Counted from the first letter of the stretch, positions 7,789-15,261 are shown. The stretch: DNA of 16,025 bases from Desulfobulbaceae bacterium (GCA_023230525.1 JALNXE010000100.1:1-16025), one strand, 5' to 3'. The notes: generated by a model from the letters alone, not told the origin. Made by a program: numbers and translations.

Positions 7789-8814
7789 ATGACAGCCGAT
7801 AAACATTTCCATACCATTATCATCGGTGCCGGCCCCGGCGGCCTGGCCTGCGCCTCCGTGCTGGCGGCAAAGGGCATTGATGTTCTCGTGCTGGAACGCA
7901 GCAGGCGGGTCGGGGTCAAGGTCTGCGCCGGCGGGGTTACCTGGTCCGGCCTGGCCCGCCATCTGCCCGAGGAGTTGATCGAAAAAGCCTTCAGCCGCCA
8001 GCATATCCGCACCGGCCGGCAGCAAACCGTCATCGCATCGGCTGAACCGATCATCTCCACCATCAACCGGGAAAATCTCGGCCAATGGATGGCCGATAAG
8101 GCCTTCCGGTGCGGGGCAACCATCAGCACCGGAACCCAGGTGACGGCTATCACTGCAAAAGAGGTGATCACCGGCTCCGCCCGCTTTACCTACGACTTCC
8201 TGGTGGGTGCGGACGGCAGCAACTCCCTGGTGCGGCGTTATCTGCAGCTGCCTGTGGTGCATCTGGGCGCCGGGGTGCAGTATCTGGTGCCCGGCAACTT
8301 TACGGAAATGGTCTGGCATCTTGATCCCGATCAGTTTGCCACGGGATATGCCTGGATTTTCCCCCATAAAAATTGCGCCTCGGTGGGGGCGTATGCCAAC
8401 CGGGCCGATATGCCCCCCAAGATTCTCCAGGAAAAATTACACCATTGGATGGCTGCGCATGGTATGCATACGGCAGGACTCAAAGCCTGGGCCGCCACCA
8501 TCAACTTTGATTTCCGGGGCTTTCACTTCGGCAACAGGTTTCTGGTGGGCGACGCGGCAGGGCTGGCTTCGGGACTGACCGGCGAGGGTATTTATTCCGC
8601 GGTCTGTTCCGGGGAAGCGGTGGCCCGGACCATCATTGATCCGGGCTATCAGGACCTGCCGCTGGCCAGACTCATTAAAAAGCACCGGCAGCATACCCTG
8701 CTGCTTCGCCTCTGCGGCGCCAACCGGCTGTTGGCCAAAATTATCCTGGAATCCCTGGTTGCCGCGCTCAGGGTGAAAATGATCCATTTCAACGCCCTGG
8801 AAATGGGAGAATAA
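7789..8814 (+). CDS. Geranylgeranyl reductase family FAD-dependent oxidoreductase
   Basis: Flavoprotein of the geranylgeranyl-reductase family (341 residues), which reduces double bonds of isoprenoid chains or lipids. Residues 8-18 (HTIIIGAGPGG) form the FAD-binding Rossmann start, with an acidic residue at the end of the second strand (VLVLERSRR, E36). KVCAGGVT at 44-51 matches the family's K-x-C-G-G-G-like segment. GADGSNSLVRR at 140-150, TGYAWIFP at 185-192 and FLVGDAAGLASGLTGEGI at 251-268 complete the family signature. The 341-residue length is somewhat short but complete. There is no Shine-Dalgarno sequence before the ATG; a T-rich stretch precedes it. The substrate is unknown: menaquinone side chain, polyprenol and membrane lipid are all possible. 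No isoprenoid gene is adjacent to narrow the choice. Confidence 0.88.
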   Translation: MTADKHFHTIIIGAGPGGLACASVLAAKGIDVLVLERSRRVGVKVCAGGVTWSGLARHLPEELIEKAFSRQHIRTGRQQTVIASAEPIISTINRENLGQWMADKAFRCGATISTGTQVTAITAKEVITGSARFTYDFLVGADGSNSLVRRYLQLPVVHLGAGVQYLVPGNFTEMVWHLDPDQFATGYAWIFPHKNCASVGAYANRADMPPKILQEKLHHWMAAHGMHTAGLKAWAATINFDFRGFHFGNRFLVGDAAGLASGLTGEGIYSAVCSGEAVARTIIDPGYQDLPLARLIKKHRQHTLLLRLCGANRLLAKIILESLVAALRVKMIHFNALEMGE

Positions 8815-8836
8815 GGGACTCAGCTATTGTTGATAA

Positions 8837-8950
8837 ACCGTTTATAAAGCCTCGAAACGTCCGTCATTCCGGCATGCTCTTAGCCGGAATCCAGTCCATC
8901 AGCTGGATGCCAGCTAAAAACATGCTGGCATGACGGCAAAGATAAACGGT
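8837..8950. repeat. Palindromic intergenic repeat (GTCATTCCGGC type)
   Basis: A nested inverted repeat. ACCGTTTA (8837-8844) pairs with TAAACGGT (8943-8950). CCGTCATTCCGGCATG (8861-8876) pairs at 14 of 16 positions with 8921-8936. AGCCGGAATCCAG (8882-8894) pairs at 11 of 13 with 8903-8915. The GTCATTCCGGC / CCGGAATCCAG words resemble a palindromic repeat type that is widespread in bacterial intergenic DNA. It occupies most of the 267-base gap after the flavoprotein gene and probably folds in RNA. Confidence 0.65.
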
Positions 8951-8973
8951 ACTTTTATAACTACGAAGTCCCC

Positions 8974-9001
8974 TCAGATCTCTTTAATCAGATCTCTTTA
9001 A
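8974..9001. repeat. Perfect tandem duplication of a 14-bp unit
   Basis: TCAGATCTCTTTAA occurs twice in immediate succession (8974-8987 and 8988-9001), about 80 bases upstream of the small cytochrome gene. It is likely a slippage product, and could change promoter spacing. Confidence 0.8.
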
Positions 9002-9081
9002 AAGGAACTTTCACCAAGTTTTTGGCATCCTATTCATCAACACCGAGCAACACGGAATAAAACAGACAGGACAATTTCTTT

Positions 9082-9354
9082 ATGGCCATGAGCATGAAAG
9101 CAAAAAAAACCCTTATCTACAACCTGATCTTCCTGGTTTTCTGTGGAGGAGTATTCTATTTTCTGTGGAGCGCCCCTCCGGAAACCACCGCCTTTCTTCC
9201 CCATGATGAGAAGCATGAACGTTTTTTCCCCATGGAAAAAAAAGAGGCGGAAAAATTCTGTGAAAGCTGCCACAAGCCGGACGGCGAGGCGCCTCTGCCG
9301 GCAGACCACCCCCCCAAATACCGTTGCCTTTTCTGTCATAAGAGAACCAAATAA
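9082..9354 (+). CDS. Small membrane-anchored diheme c-type cytochrome-like protein
   Basis: A 90-residue protein with an N-terminal membrane anchor (about residues 11-29, after a KAKK stretch) and a short periplasmic tail. The tail holds two haem-c attachment motifs, CESCH (60-64) and CLFCH (82-86). Three further histidines (H41, H45, H76) could act as distal haem ligands, so two bis-histidine haems are possible. AGGA lies 10 bases upstream of the ATG at 9082; in-frame ATGs at 9088 and 9094 are alternatives. It precedes tsaE by 20 bases and may be cotranscribed with it, though no functional link is evident. It probably passes electrons at the membrane surface. The partner is unknown, and I do not recognise a named family. 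Confidence 0.8.
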   Translation: MAMSMKAKKTLIYNLIFLVFCGGVFYFLWSAPPETTAFLPHDEKHERFFPMEKKEAEKFCESCHKPDGEAPLPADHPPKYRCLFCHKRTK

Positions 9355-9374
9355 CCTCCCGGCCCGTTTCTCTG

Positions 9375-9845
9375 ATGAACCCCTCCGTCCACCTCAATCT
9401 CGACAATCCGGCCAAAACGGCGCATTTCGGCCGCCATCTGGGCAAGCAGGCCCTGGCCGGTGATATCTTCACCCTGACCGGCGACCTGGGCAGCGGCAAA
9501 ACAACCCTGACCCAGGCTATAGGACAAGGGCTTGCCGTGCCGGCCGGCTGTTTCATTACCAGCCCGACCTTCAGCCTCCTCCACGAGTATCCCGGCCGCC
9601 TTCCCCTGTATCATATGGACCTCTACCGCCTGGCCACCGCCGATGAAGTTCTCGAACTCGGTTTTGAGGATTATCTTTACGGCGAAGGGCTCACGGTCAT
9701 TGAATGGCCTGACCGCCTGCAGGGCCTGATGCCTGCCGACCGCCTGGACATCCACCTCACCTGGACCGGCGAAGTCAGCCGGCTGGCCGTCCTCACCGCT
9801 TACGGCAATATGGTCCCCCGCCTCCCAGCCTTCCTGCCCGAATAA
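9375..9845 (+). CDS. tsaE: tRNA threonylcarbamoyladenosine biosynthesis ATPase TsaE
   Basis: TsaE is the ATPase that works with TsaB and TsaD to place threonylcarbamoyl on A37 of ANN-decoding tRNAs. The 156-residue product has a Walker A motif GDLGSGKTT (36-44), the family-specific SPTFSLLHEY (63-72), HMDLYRL (80-86) and VIEWPDRL (108-115), in the usual order and at the usual length. The start is the ATG at 9375; no clear ribosome site precedes it. Translation may depend on the upstream cytochrome gene ending 20 bases earlier. It is followed by an AT-rich region leading to the signalling cluster. Confidence 0.95.
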   Translation: MNPSVHLNLDNPAKTAHFGRHLGKQALAGDIFTLTGDLGSGKTTLTQAIGQGLAVPAGCFITSPTFSLLHEYPGRLPLYHMDLYRLATADEVLELGFEDYLYGEGLTVIEWPDRLQGLMPADRLDIHLTWTGEVSRLAVLTAYGNMVPRLPAFLPE

Positions 9846-9850
9846 AAAAA

Positions 9851-9880
9851 TTGACTTTTAACAGCTGAAAAGAAAATACT
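9851..9880 (+). promoter_or_regulatory. Possible sigma-70-like promoter for the signalling cluster
   Basis: TTGACT (9851-9856), an 18-base spacer and AATACT (9875-9880) form a weak sigma-70-like pair in an AT-rich stretch just after tsaE. Transcription from it would produce a leader of about 180 bases containing the dyads at 9901-10029, before the phosphatase gene. Confidence 0.33.
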
Positions 9881-9900
9881 ATTTTATTTGCTTAAGTTAA

Positions 9901-10029
9901 GAGCCGTTACGAAATAACCTCTGTCTTCTAAGCCATTTCTTTACGGCTCCTTATAACCCTCAAGAGGGTACTGAAAAGAGTGCCGTTGGGGCGCATTTCT
10001 CCGGCCATGTTATTTTTTTTACAACGGCT
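9901..10029 (+). promoter_or_regulatory. Dyad-rich leader with alternative pairings
   Basis: Four copies of a GCCGT(T) word alternate in orientation. GAGCCGTTACGAAAT (9901-9915) pairs with ATTTCTTTACGGCTC (9935-9949) at 13 of 15 positions. ACCCTC-AA-GAGGGT (9956-9969) forms a tight hairpin. GCCGTTG (9982-9988) pairs with CAACGGC (10022-10028). The first copy could instead pair with AACGGCT (10023-10029). A smaller hairpin (about 9982-10005) is followed by a T-rich run at 10010-10020, which looks like an intrinsic terminator. This could be an attenuator, or a copy of a palindromic repeat. Confidence 0.42.
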
Positions 10030-10065
10030 TACTAAAAGGTTTGGCCTGAAAACCCACGGGGGACA

Positions 10066-11187
10066 ATGGAAAACAAACAGCAGATTACCATTCTCATCGT
10101 CGACGACACCCCGATCAATCTGAAACTCCTGCAGATTTCCCTGGAGAGGGAGGGCTACAAGGTCATCTCCGCCGGTAACGGCGTACTGGCCCGGGAACTT
10201 GTCCTGAAATACCTGCCCGATCTGATCCTGATGGATATCATCATGCCCATGGAGAACGGTTTCGAGGTGCTGGAAAAACTGCAGCAAAACCCCAAAACCA
10301 ATGCCATCCCGGTAATCTTTCTAACCGGCAACGATGATCTCTCCTCCAAGGTCAAAGGCTTTGAACTCGGGGCGGTGGATTACATCGTCAAGCCCTTCAA
10401 TAGAACGGAAGTCCTGGCCCGGGTCCGTCTGCATCTGAAACTGAGCCTGGCCACCAAGGCCCTGGTGAAACGGCAGACGGAAAAGCTCAAAGAGCTTCAT
10501 GATGCCCAGGCCGCCATGCTGGTCAATCCCGCGGACCTTCCCCGGGCCAATTTCGGCATCTACTATTGTTCACTGCATGAAGCGGGTGGAGACTTTTATG
10601 ATGTGCTGCAGGTTTCCGCCAATATCTCGGTTTACGTGGTGGCTGACGTCTCGGGCCATGATATCGGCACAAGTTTTATCACCGCTGCCGTCAAAGCCCT
10701 TATCCAGCAGAATTCATCGCTGATTTACAGCCCGGCCGATACCGTGAAGATGATGAACAGCGTGCTCATCGATATTCTGCCTGAGGGCAAGTATCTGACT
10801 GCCGTCTATCTCCGCCTGAACCGGCAGACCCTGATCATGTCCCTGGTAAACGCCGGCCATCCGCCGGTTCTCTATGTCCCGGTCAAGGGTCCGGCCGAGT
10901 TTATCACTGCCCGGGGCACCCCGGTGGGCATTTTGAGTGATGCCTATTTCGAGACATGCGACATGAAGGTAACCCCTGGGGACCGTTTTTTTATCTATTC
11001 GGACGGGCTGCTGGAAAGGGCGGAATCACGCCGGGTGTGGACATCATTGACCGATGAGCTGCCCCCGCTTGTGGAGGATATGCGCCATATCCCGGTGCAG
11101 CAGGCGGCCCAGCAGCTCAATGACAGGGTCTGCGCCCATAAGAGCGCGCCGGATGACGATATCGTCATCATGTCCATTGAGGTCTGA
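10066..11187 (+). CDS. Response regulator with SpoIIE-type PP2C phosphatase domain (RsbU-like)
   Basis: A 373-residue two-domain protein: an N-terminal receiver (about 7-125) and a C-terminal PPM/SpoIIE serine phosphatase (about 160-373), joined by a short coiled linker (129-150). Receiver residues are intact: D13/D14, phospho-acceptor D57 (LILMDIIMP), T87 and K109 (VKPF). The phosphatase keeps its metal ligands: GGDFYD (174-179), VADVSGHD (192-199), YSDGLLE (311-317) and DDDIVIM near 363-369. The family role is to dephosphorylate a STAS protein when activated. The next two genes encode the matching kinase and STAS partner, so this is probably the input switch, phosphorylated on D57 by the CheA hybrid downstream. 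GGGGGA lies only 2 bases from the ATG, closer than usual. Confidence 0.93.
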   Translation: MENKQQITILIVDDTPINLKLLQISLEREGYKVISAGNGVLARELVLKYLPDLILMDIIMPMENGFEVLEKLQQNPKTNAIPVIFLTGNDDLSSKVKGFELGAVDYIVKPFNRTEVLARVRLHLKLSLATKALVKRQTEKLKELHDAQAAMLVNPADLPRANFGIYYCSLHEAGGDFYDVLQVSANISVYVVADVSGHDIGTSFITAAVKALIQQNSSLIYSPADTVKMMNSVLIDILPEGKYLTAVYLRLNRQTLIMSLVNAGHPPVLYVPVKGPAEFITARGTPVGILSDAYFETCDMKVTPGDRFFIYSDGLLERAESRRVWTSLTDELPPLVEDMRHIPVQQAAQQLNDRVCAHKSAPDDDIVIMSIEV

Positions 11188-11189
11188 GC

Positions 11190-11612
11190 ATGGAGGATTT
11201 TATCTGCAGCGAAAACAACCGCTCCATCTCCTGCAATTTCCCCTCAACTCTGGCCAATGTCGACCGGGCGGTTGACACCATCAAAGATTTTCTGCTCAGC
11301 AGACACGTTTCCTTCAGCCCATTTGAGCTGGTCTTTGTGTTACGCGAGGCATTGAATAACGCCGTTATTCACGGCAACGAAAAAAACAGCAGCCTGAAAG
11401 TGGCCTGCAGCCTGCATCTTGAGCACGATAGCCTCACCATCATCGTAACCGATCAGGGCAAGGGTTTTGACTGGCAGCGGCAATTGCTGAAGACCCCGGT
11501 TTCCAGCAGTACGACCTCGGGCCGGGGTCTGAATTCCATGGAACCCTATGGCTTTACCCTGAGATTCAATGCGGCCGGCAATACGCTTTATTTAACAAAA
11601 AAAATCAGATAA
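11190..11612 (+). CDS. RsbW-like anti-sigma/serine kinase (HATPase_c_2)
   Basis: A 140-residue stand-alone GHKL ATPase domain. The N-box is REALNNAVIHGN (52-63), the G1 box DQGKGFDW (88-95) and the G2 box SGRGLNSM (110-117). Proteins of this type either phosphorylate a STAS antagonist or bind and hold a target such as a sigma factor. It starts 2 bases after the phosphatase stop, with GAGG 7 bases upstream of the ATG. Its TAA touches an ATG of the longer reading of the STAS gene. Its position between the phosphatase and STAS genes marks it as the kinase of a partner-switching trio. Its held target is not visible in the window; no sigma factor gene is present. Confidence 0.9.
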   Translation: MEDFICSENNRSISCNFPSTLANVDRAVDTIKDFLLSRHVSFSPFELVFVLREALNNAVIHGNEKNSSLKVACSLHLEHDSLTIIVTDQGKGFDWQRQLLKTPVSSSTTSGRGLNSMEPYGFTLRFNAAGNTLYLTKKIR

Positions 11613-11650
11613 TGTATACTGATGGATATGTCAGGATTTCAACCCCACAA

Positions 11651-11654
11651 AGGA
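11651..11654 (+). promoter_or_regulatory. Ribosome site fixing the STAS gene start
   Basis: AGGA in AAAGGAAG lies 8 bases before the ATG at 11663. The competing ATG at 11612 overlaps the previous stop and has no comparable site. This favours the shorter protein. Confidence 0.55.
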
Positions 11655-11662
11655 AGCAAGAC

Positions 11663-11965
11663 ATGAGTCATATCGAAAGAAAAAACGGCGTGGTAACCAT
11701 GAAGCCGGGAATAGACATCGTGGCATCGCAATGTGCCAATCTGAAGCAGGAGTTTCTTGATATCATCAACAGCGGTGAAAAAAAAATCGTCATCGACTTC
11801 TCCGGAACCGAGATGATCGATTCCTCGGGCATAGGTCTGCTTATCTCCATTCGCAACAGCCTGGCCAATAACGGCGGCGGTGAGATCGAATTGCTGAATT
11901 TATCCGAGGACCTCAAGCAGCTTTTCAAGGTAATGAAACTGGATAATCATTTTAGAATCAGCTGA
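11663..11965 (+). CDS. STAS-domain anti-anti-sigma factor (RsbV/SpoIIAA-like)
   Basis: A 100-residue single STAS domain. The core reads KKIVIDFSGTEMIDSSGIGLL (from residue 40), holding the phosphorylatable serine pair in DSSG (S54/S55). The C-terminal helix pattern (LSEDLKQLFKVMKLDNHF) is typical of the family. The unphosphorylated form would bind the upstream RsbW-like kinase, or another effector; the SpoIIE-type phosphatase would reactivate it. The start at 11663 is preferred because of the ribosome site and the normal STAS N-terminus (MSHIERKNGVVTMKPG). A start at 11612, overlapping the upstream TAA, would add 17 residues. It lies 35 bases before the CheA hybrid and is probably in the same transcript. 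Confidence 0.9.
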   Translation: MSHIERKNGVVTMKPGIDIVASQCANLKQEFLDIINSGEKKIVIDFSGTEMIDSSGIGLLISIRNSLANNGGGEIELLNLSEDLKQLFKVMKLDNHFRIS

Positions 11966-12000
11966 AAAATCCGGACATAAAGAGCTGAGGAGAATGTGCA

Positions 12001-15000
12001 ATGCCCCTGATTGACGATGATGAAACCCTGTTGGCTTTTGTTGAAGAATCGAAAGAACACCTGGACGGTATTGAAGCCGACCTGCTGGCCATTGAGGAGG
12101 CCGGCGCCAATATTGATGCCGACACAGTCAACAAAGTTTTCCGCGCTGTCCACTCCCTGAAGGGAGGAGCCGGTTTTCTCGGTCTTGATAAGGTAAAGGA
12201 ACTGGCCCATGCAGCAGAAAACCTGATGAACCTTATCAGAAACGGGGAGCTTGTGCCCACCCCCTCCATCGTCAGCACCCTGCTTGACGCCACCGATCTG
12301 CTCGGCAACATGATAAGCAATGCCGCCACCAGCAATGAAGTGGATATTTCCGCCCACATCATTGCCCTGCAAAAAGCTGTCGCCGCAAGTCTCGAAGAAG
12401 ATGAGAAGCCGACCCTGGAAAACACCCTTGCCCTGGGACCTCCGGACAAACCGGCTATTTTCCGCCTCAGTGAGTTTGAACTCAATGCCACCATGAAAGG
12501 GGGCAACAATCTGTTTATCCTCGAATACGACCTGATTGCCGATATCGAGCAGCAGGGCAAAACTCCTCTGGCGGTTATCCGCGAGCTGCAGCAGACCGGC
12601 CAGCTGGTTGACAGCAAGGTGGATATCGCCTCGGTTGGCGACCTGACCGCTGATATCGCCACCATGCGGATTCCCTTTTATGCCCTTTTTGCCACCATCA
12701 TGGAAGCCGACCTGCTGGCCGGTTTTCTCGGCCTGGACTCTTCCAAGATACATGCCGTTGACAGGGAGGACATGCAGTCTTCCGCCCAACCTGGCAAGGA
12801 AGGACAAACCGCCCAGGCAAGGGAACCGGCCCAGGGGCCGGCGGCAACAAACAATGCCCCCAAACCGGAACCCGAGCCGCCACGGGCGGACCAAGCCCCG
12901 CCGGCTGCCCCCATGCCTGCCGCGGCACCGGTCCAGGCAGAGGAGACCCAAGGGCGGTTGGGTGATCATGGCAGCGCCGGGAAACCGGCAACGCCCAAGG
13001 CCGCTCCTGCTCATGAGAGAAAGGATTCGCTGCAGATTCCGGCGGAGACCACTCTGCGGGTAAGCGTCAAAATCCTGGACAACCTCATGACCCTGGCAGG
13101 AGAGCTTGTCCTGACCAGAAACCAGCTGATACAGGCCGTTGCCTCCCGCAATCAGCAGGGTGTTGATACGGTTTCCCAGCGGCTTGACCTGGTGACCTCC
13201 GAACTGCAGGAGTCGATCATGTCCACCAGGATGCAGCCCATCGGCAATATCTTCAACAAATTCAAACGGGTAGTCCGTGATCTTTCCAGGGATCTGGGTA
13301 AAGAGGTCAATCTGATCATTGAAGGTGAAGAGGTTGAACTTGACAAGACCATCATTGAGGCCATCGGTGATCCCCTGACCCACCTGGTCAGAAACTCGGT
13401 GGATCATGGCATTGAAATCCCTGCCGTGCGTCAGCGCAGTAATAAACCCGAAACCGGCCTGCTGCGGCTCAGCGCCTTCCACGAGGGAGGCCAGGTTATT
13501 ATTGAGATTGAGGATGACGGGGCCGGCATCAATACGGACAAACTGAAGGCCAAGGTGCTGGAAATGGGACTCTTTGACCGGGTCCATCTGGAGTCCATGT
13601 CCGCCAAGGAGTTGAACAAGCTGATCTTTACCCCCGGTCTCTCCACGGCAAAAGAGGTAACCGATGTTTCCGGCCGCGGGGTGGGCATGGATGTGGTCCA
13701 TACCAATCTTTCCAAATTAGGCGGCGTTATCGACATTGAATCCTCCCAGGGCCTGGGCACCACCGTCTCCATCAAACTGCCGCTGACCCTGGCCATTATC
13801 CCCAGTCTGATTGTCACCTGCCAGCTGGAGCGTTTTGCCATCCCCCAGGTCAACCTGGTCGAACTGGTGCGGGTGCCGGCGGCCCAAATCAAGGAAAGGA
13901 TAGAAAAAATCGGCGAGGCCCTGGTCATTCGCCTGCGGGGCGAACTGCTGCCCCTGGTCCATCTGCGTGACGCCCTGGGCATCAAAAAACCGGTTTACGT
14001 TGATCCGGCCAGCCTGGAAATAAATAATGAACGCCGGACAAATATCTCTGATCCGCGTGCCGGCAAAAAAAGCGGCGGCCCGTCTTCCGTGGAAGACCCA
14101 GGGGAAGAACAGCCGGAAGAATTTATGGAGAAACGGCAGGGAGGGGATCGCCGGGTCAACCCGCTGAGCGCCTATAATATCCTGGTTCTCGCCTCCGGGG
14201 ATTTTCATTACGGCCTGATTGTCGATCAGCTGCTCGATTCCGAGGAGATCGTGGTGAAACCGCTGGGCGCCCATCTGCGCAATTGCAAATGCTATGCGGG
14301 CGCCACCATTCAGGGCGACGGCAAAGTTGCCCTGATCCTCGACGTGGTGGGCATCAGCACCAAAATGAAGCTGAACATGGTGGCGGACAAGGTCAAGACG
14401 CAGATGCTGCAGACAAAAGAGGAGAAGACCGGCGTGGAAGACTCGCAATCCCTGCTCATCGTCCGGAATGCGCCTGATGAGCAGATGGCCATCCCCCTTG
14501 GCCTTATCTCCAGAATTGAACGGATCAAAACCGGGGATATCAAGGTAACCGCCGGCCGCAGAAACATCAAATACCGAGGAGGCAGTCTGGCCCTTTTCGG
14601 GGTTGAGGAGGTGGCCAGCATCGGCAGACGGGACCCCGGTTCCCAAACATGCTATGTGGTTGTTTTCCCCATGGCTGGCCGTGAAGTAGGTATCATGGTC
14701 AGCCAAATCGTCGATATCCTTGACGCCAAGTTGAAGATAGATGATGTCACCCACAAGCAGCCGGGCATTCTCGGCTCCATGCTCATCTTTGATGAGATCA
14801 CCCTGCTGGTCGATCTTTACGGGGTAGTGGCCGGCATCATGCCCGAATGGGCGCTTATCAAGAGCCAGCCCGAGGCAGGAGATGATCACAAGTTCAATAT
14901 TCTCATTGTGGAAGACTCCAGGTTCTTCATGAGCCAGATCCAGAACTTCGTGAGCGAGGCGGGTTACAACACCTTTACCGCGGAAGATGGGGTGGAAGCC

Positions 15001-15261
15001 TTGAAGATCCTCAATGAGGAACAGATCCATCTGGTGCTGACCGATATTGAAATGCCGAACATGGATGGGCTGGAGCTGACCAGAAACATCAGGCGTGACA
15101 GCCGCTGGTCGTCACTGCCGGTCATCGCCGTTACCTCCGTGGCCGGGGAAGCCGCTGAACTAAGCGGCAGGCAGGCAGGCGTGGACGAATATCTGATCAA
15201 ACTGGACAGGGAACAGATCGTCGAAAAAATTCTTTTTTACCTGAAAAACAAACAACGTTAA
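12001..15261 (+). CDS. cheA: CheA-type hybrid histidine kinase with two CheW-like units and receiver
   Basis: A 1086-residue chemosensory kinase. Domains in order: Hpt (about 5-110) with the phospho-histidine in VHSLKGG (H51); a P2-like region (about 152-255); a Pro/Ala/Gln-rich linker (256-340); the dimerisation domain (about 350-430, with ESIMSTRMQPI); HATPase (about 435-595) with N-box HLVRNSVDHGIE (461-472), DDGAGI (505-510) and GRGVGMDVV (558-566); a first CheW-like unit (about 596-795) interrupted by a charged insert (670-720); a second CheW-like unit (about 812-947); and a receiver (966-1083) with E971/D972, phospho-acceptor D1015 (LTDIEMP) and K1067. The receiver lysine is followed by Leu rather than Pro. 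GAGGAG 8 bases before the ATG is strong. It likely autophosphorylates H51 under receptor control and passes phosphate to its own receiver and to the RsbU-like regulator. It is much longer than the 654-residue E. coli CheA. Confidence 0.94.
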   Translation: MPLIDDDETLLAFVEESKEHLDGIEADLLAIEEAGANIDADTVNKVFRAVHSLKGGAGFLGLDKVKELAHAAENLMNLIRNGELVPTPSIVSTLLDATDLLGNMISNAATSNEVDISAHIIALQKAVAASLEEDEKPTLENTLALGPPDKPAIFRLSEFELNATMKGGNNLFILEYDLIADIEQQGKTPLAVIRELQQTGQLVDSKVDIASVGDLTADIATMRIPFYALFATIMEADLLAGFLGLDSSKIHAVDREDMQSSAQPGKEGQTAQAREPAQGPAATNNAPKPEPEPPRADQAPPAAPMPAAAPVQAEETQGRLGDHGSAGKPATPKAAPAHERKDSLQIPAETTLRVSVKILDNLMTLAGELVLTRNQLIQAVASRNQQGVDTVSQRLDLVTSELQESIMSTRMQPIGNIFNKFKRVVRDLSRDLGKEVNLIIEGEEVELDKTIIEAIGDPLTHLVRNSVDHGIEIPAVRQRSNKPETGLLRLSAFHEGGQVIIEIEDDGAGINTDKLKAKVLEMGLFDRVHLESMSAKELNKLIFTPGLSTAKEVTDVSGRGVGMDVVHTNLSKLGGVIDIESSQGLGTTVSIKLPLTLAIIPSLIVTCQLERFAIPQVNLVELVRVPAAQIKERIEKIGEALVIRLRGELLPLVHLRDALGIKKPVYVDPASLEINNERRTNISDPRAGKKSGGPSSVEDPGEEQPEEFMEKRQGGDRRVNPLSAYNILVLASGDFHYGLIVDQLLDSEEIVVKPLGAHLRNCKCYAGATIQGDGKVALILDVVGISTKMKLNMVADKVKTQMLQTKEEKTGVEDSQSLLIVRNAPDEQMAIPLGLISRIERIKTGDIKVTAGRRNIKYRGGSLALFGVEEVASIGRRDPGSQTCYVVVFPMAGREVGIMVSQIVDILDAKLKIDDVTHKQPGILGSMLIFDEITLLVDLYGVVAGIMPEWALIKSQPEAGDDHKFNILIVEDSRFFMSQIQNFVSEAGYNTFTAEDGVEALKILNEEQIHLVLTDIEMPNMDGLELTRNIRRDSRWSSLPVIAVTSVAGEAAELSGRQAGVDEYLIKLDREQIVEKILFYLKNKQR

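Noticed and set aside
9928..10008. 26-codon frame on the - strand within the leader (begins MAGEMRPNGTLF)
   Set aside because: It lies wholly inside the palindromic leader, has no independent support, and is probably incidental.
9901..10029. Known riboswitch class (c-di-GMP, TPP or preQ1)
   Set aside because: None of the conserved core words of those classes could be found.
11612..11662. STAS gene start overlapping the upstream stop (TAATG)
   Set aside because: Coupling by overlap is possible, but the ATG at 11663 has a better ribosome site and matches the usual STAS N-terminus.
11947..13701. 584-codon open frame on the - strand opposite the CheA hybrid
   Set aside because: Antisense shadow of strong CheA domains; the translation is low-complexity (Gly/His/Gln-rich) with no recognisable domain.
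13717..15030. 437-codon open frame on the - strand
   Set aside because: Also antisense to the CheA hybrid, with no motif and no ribosome site of note.
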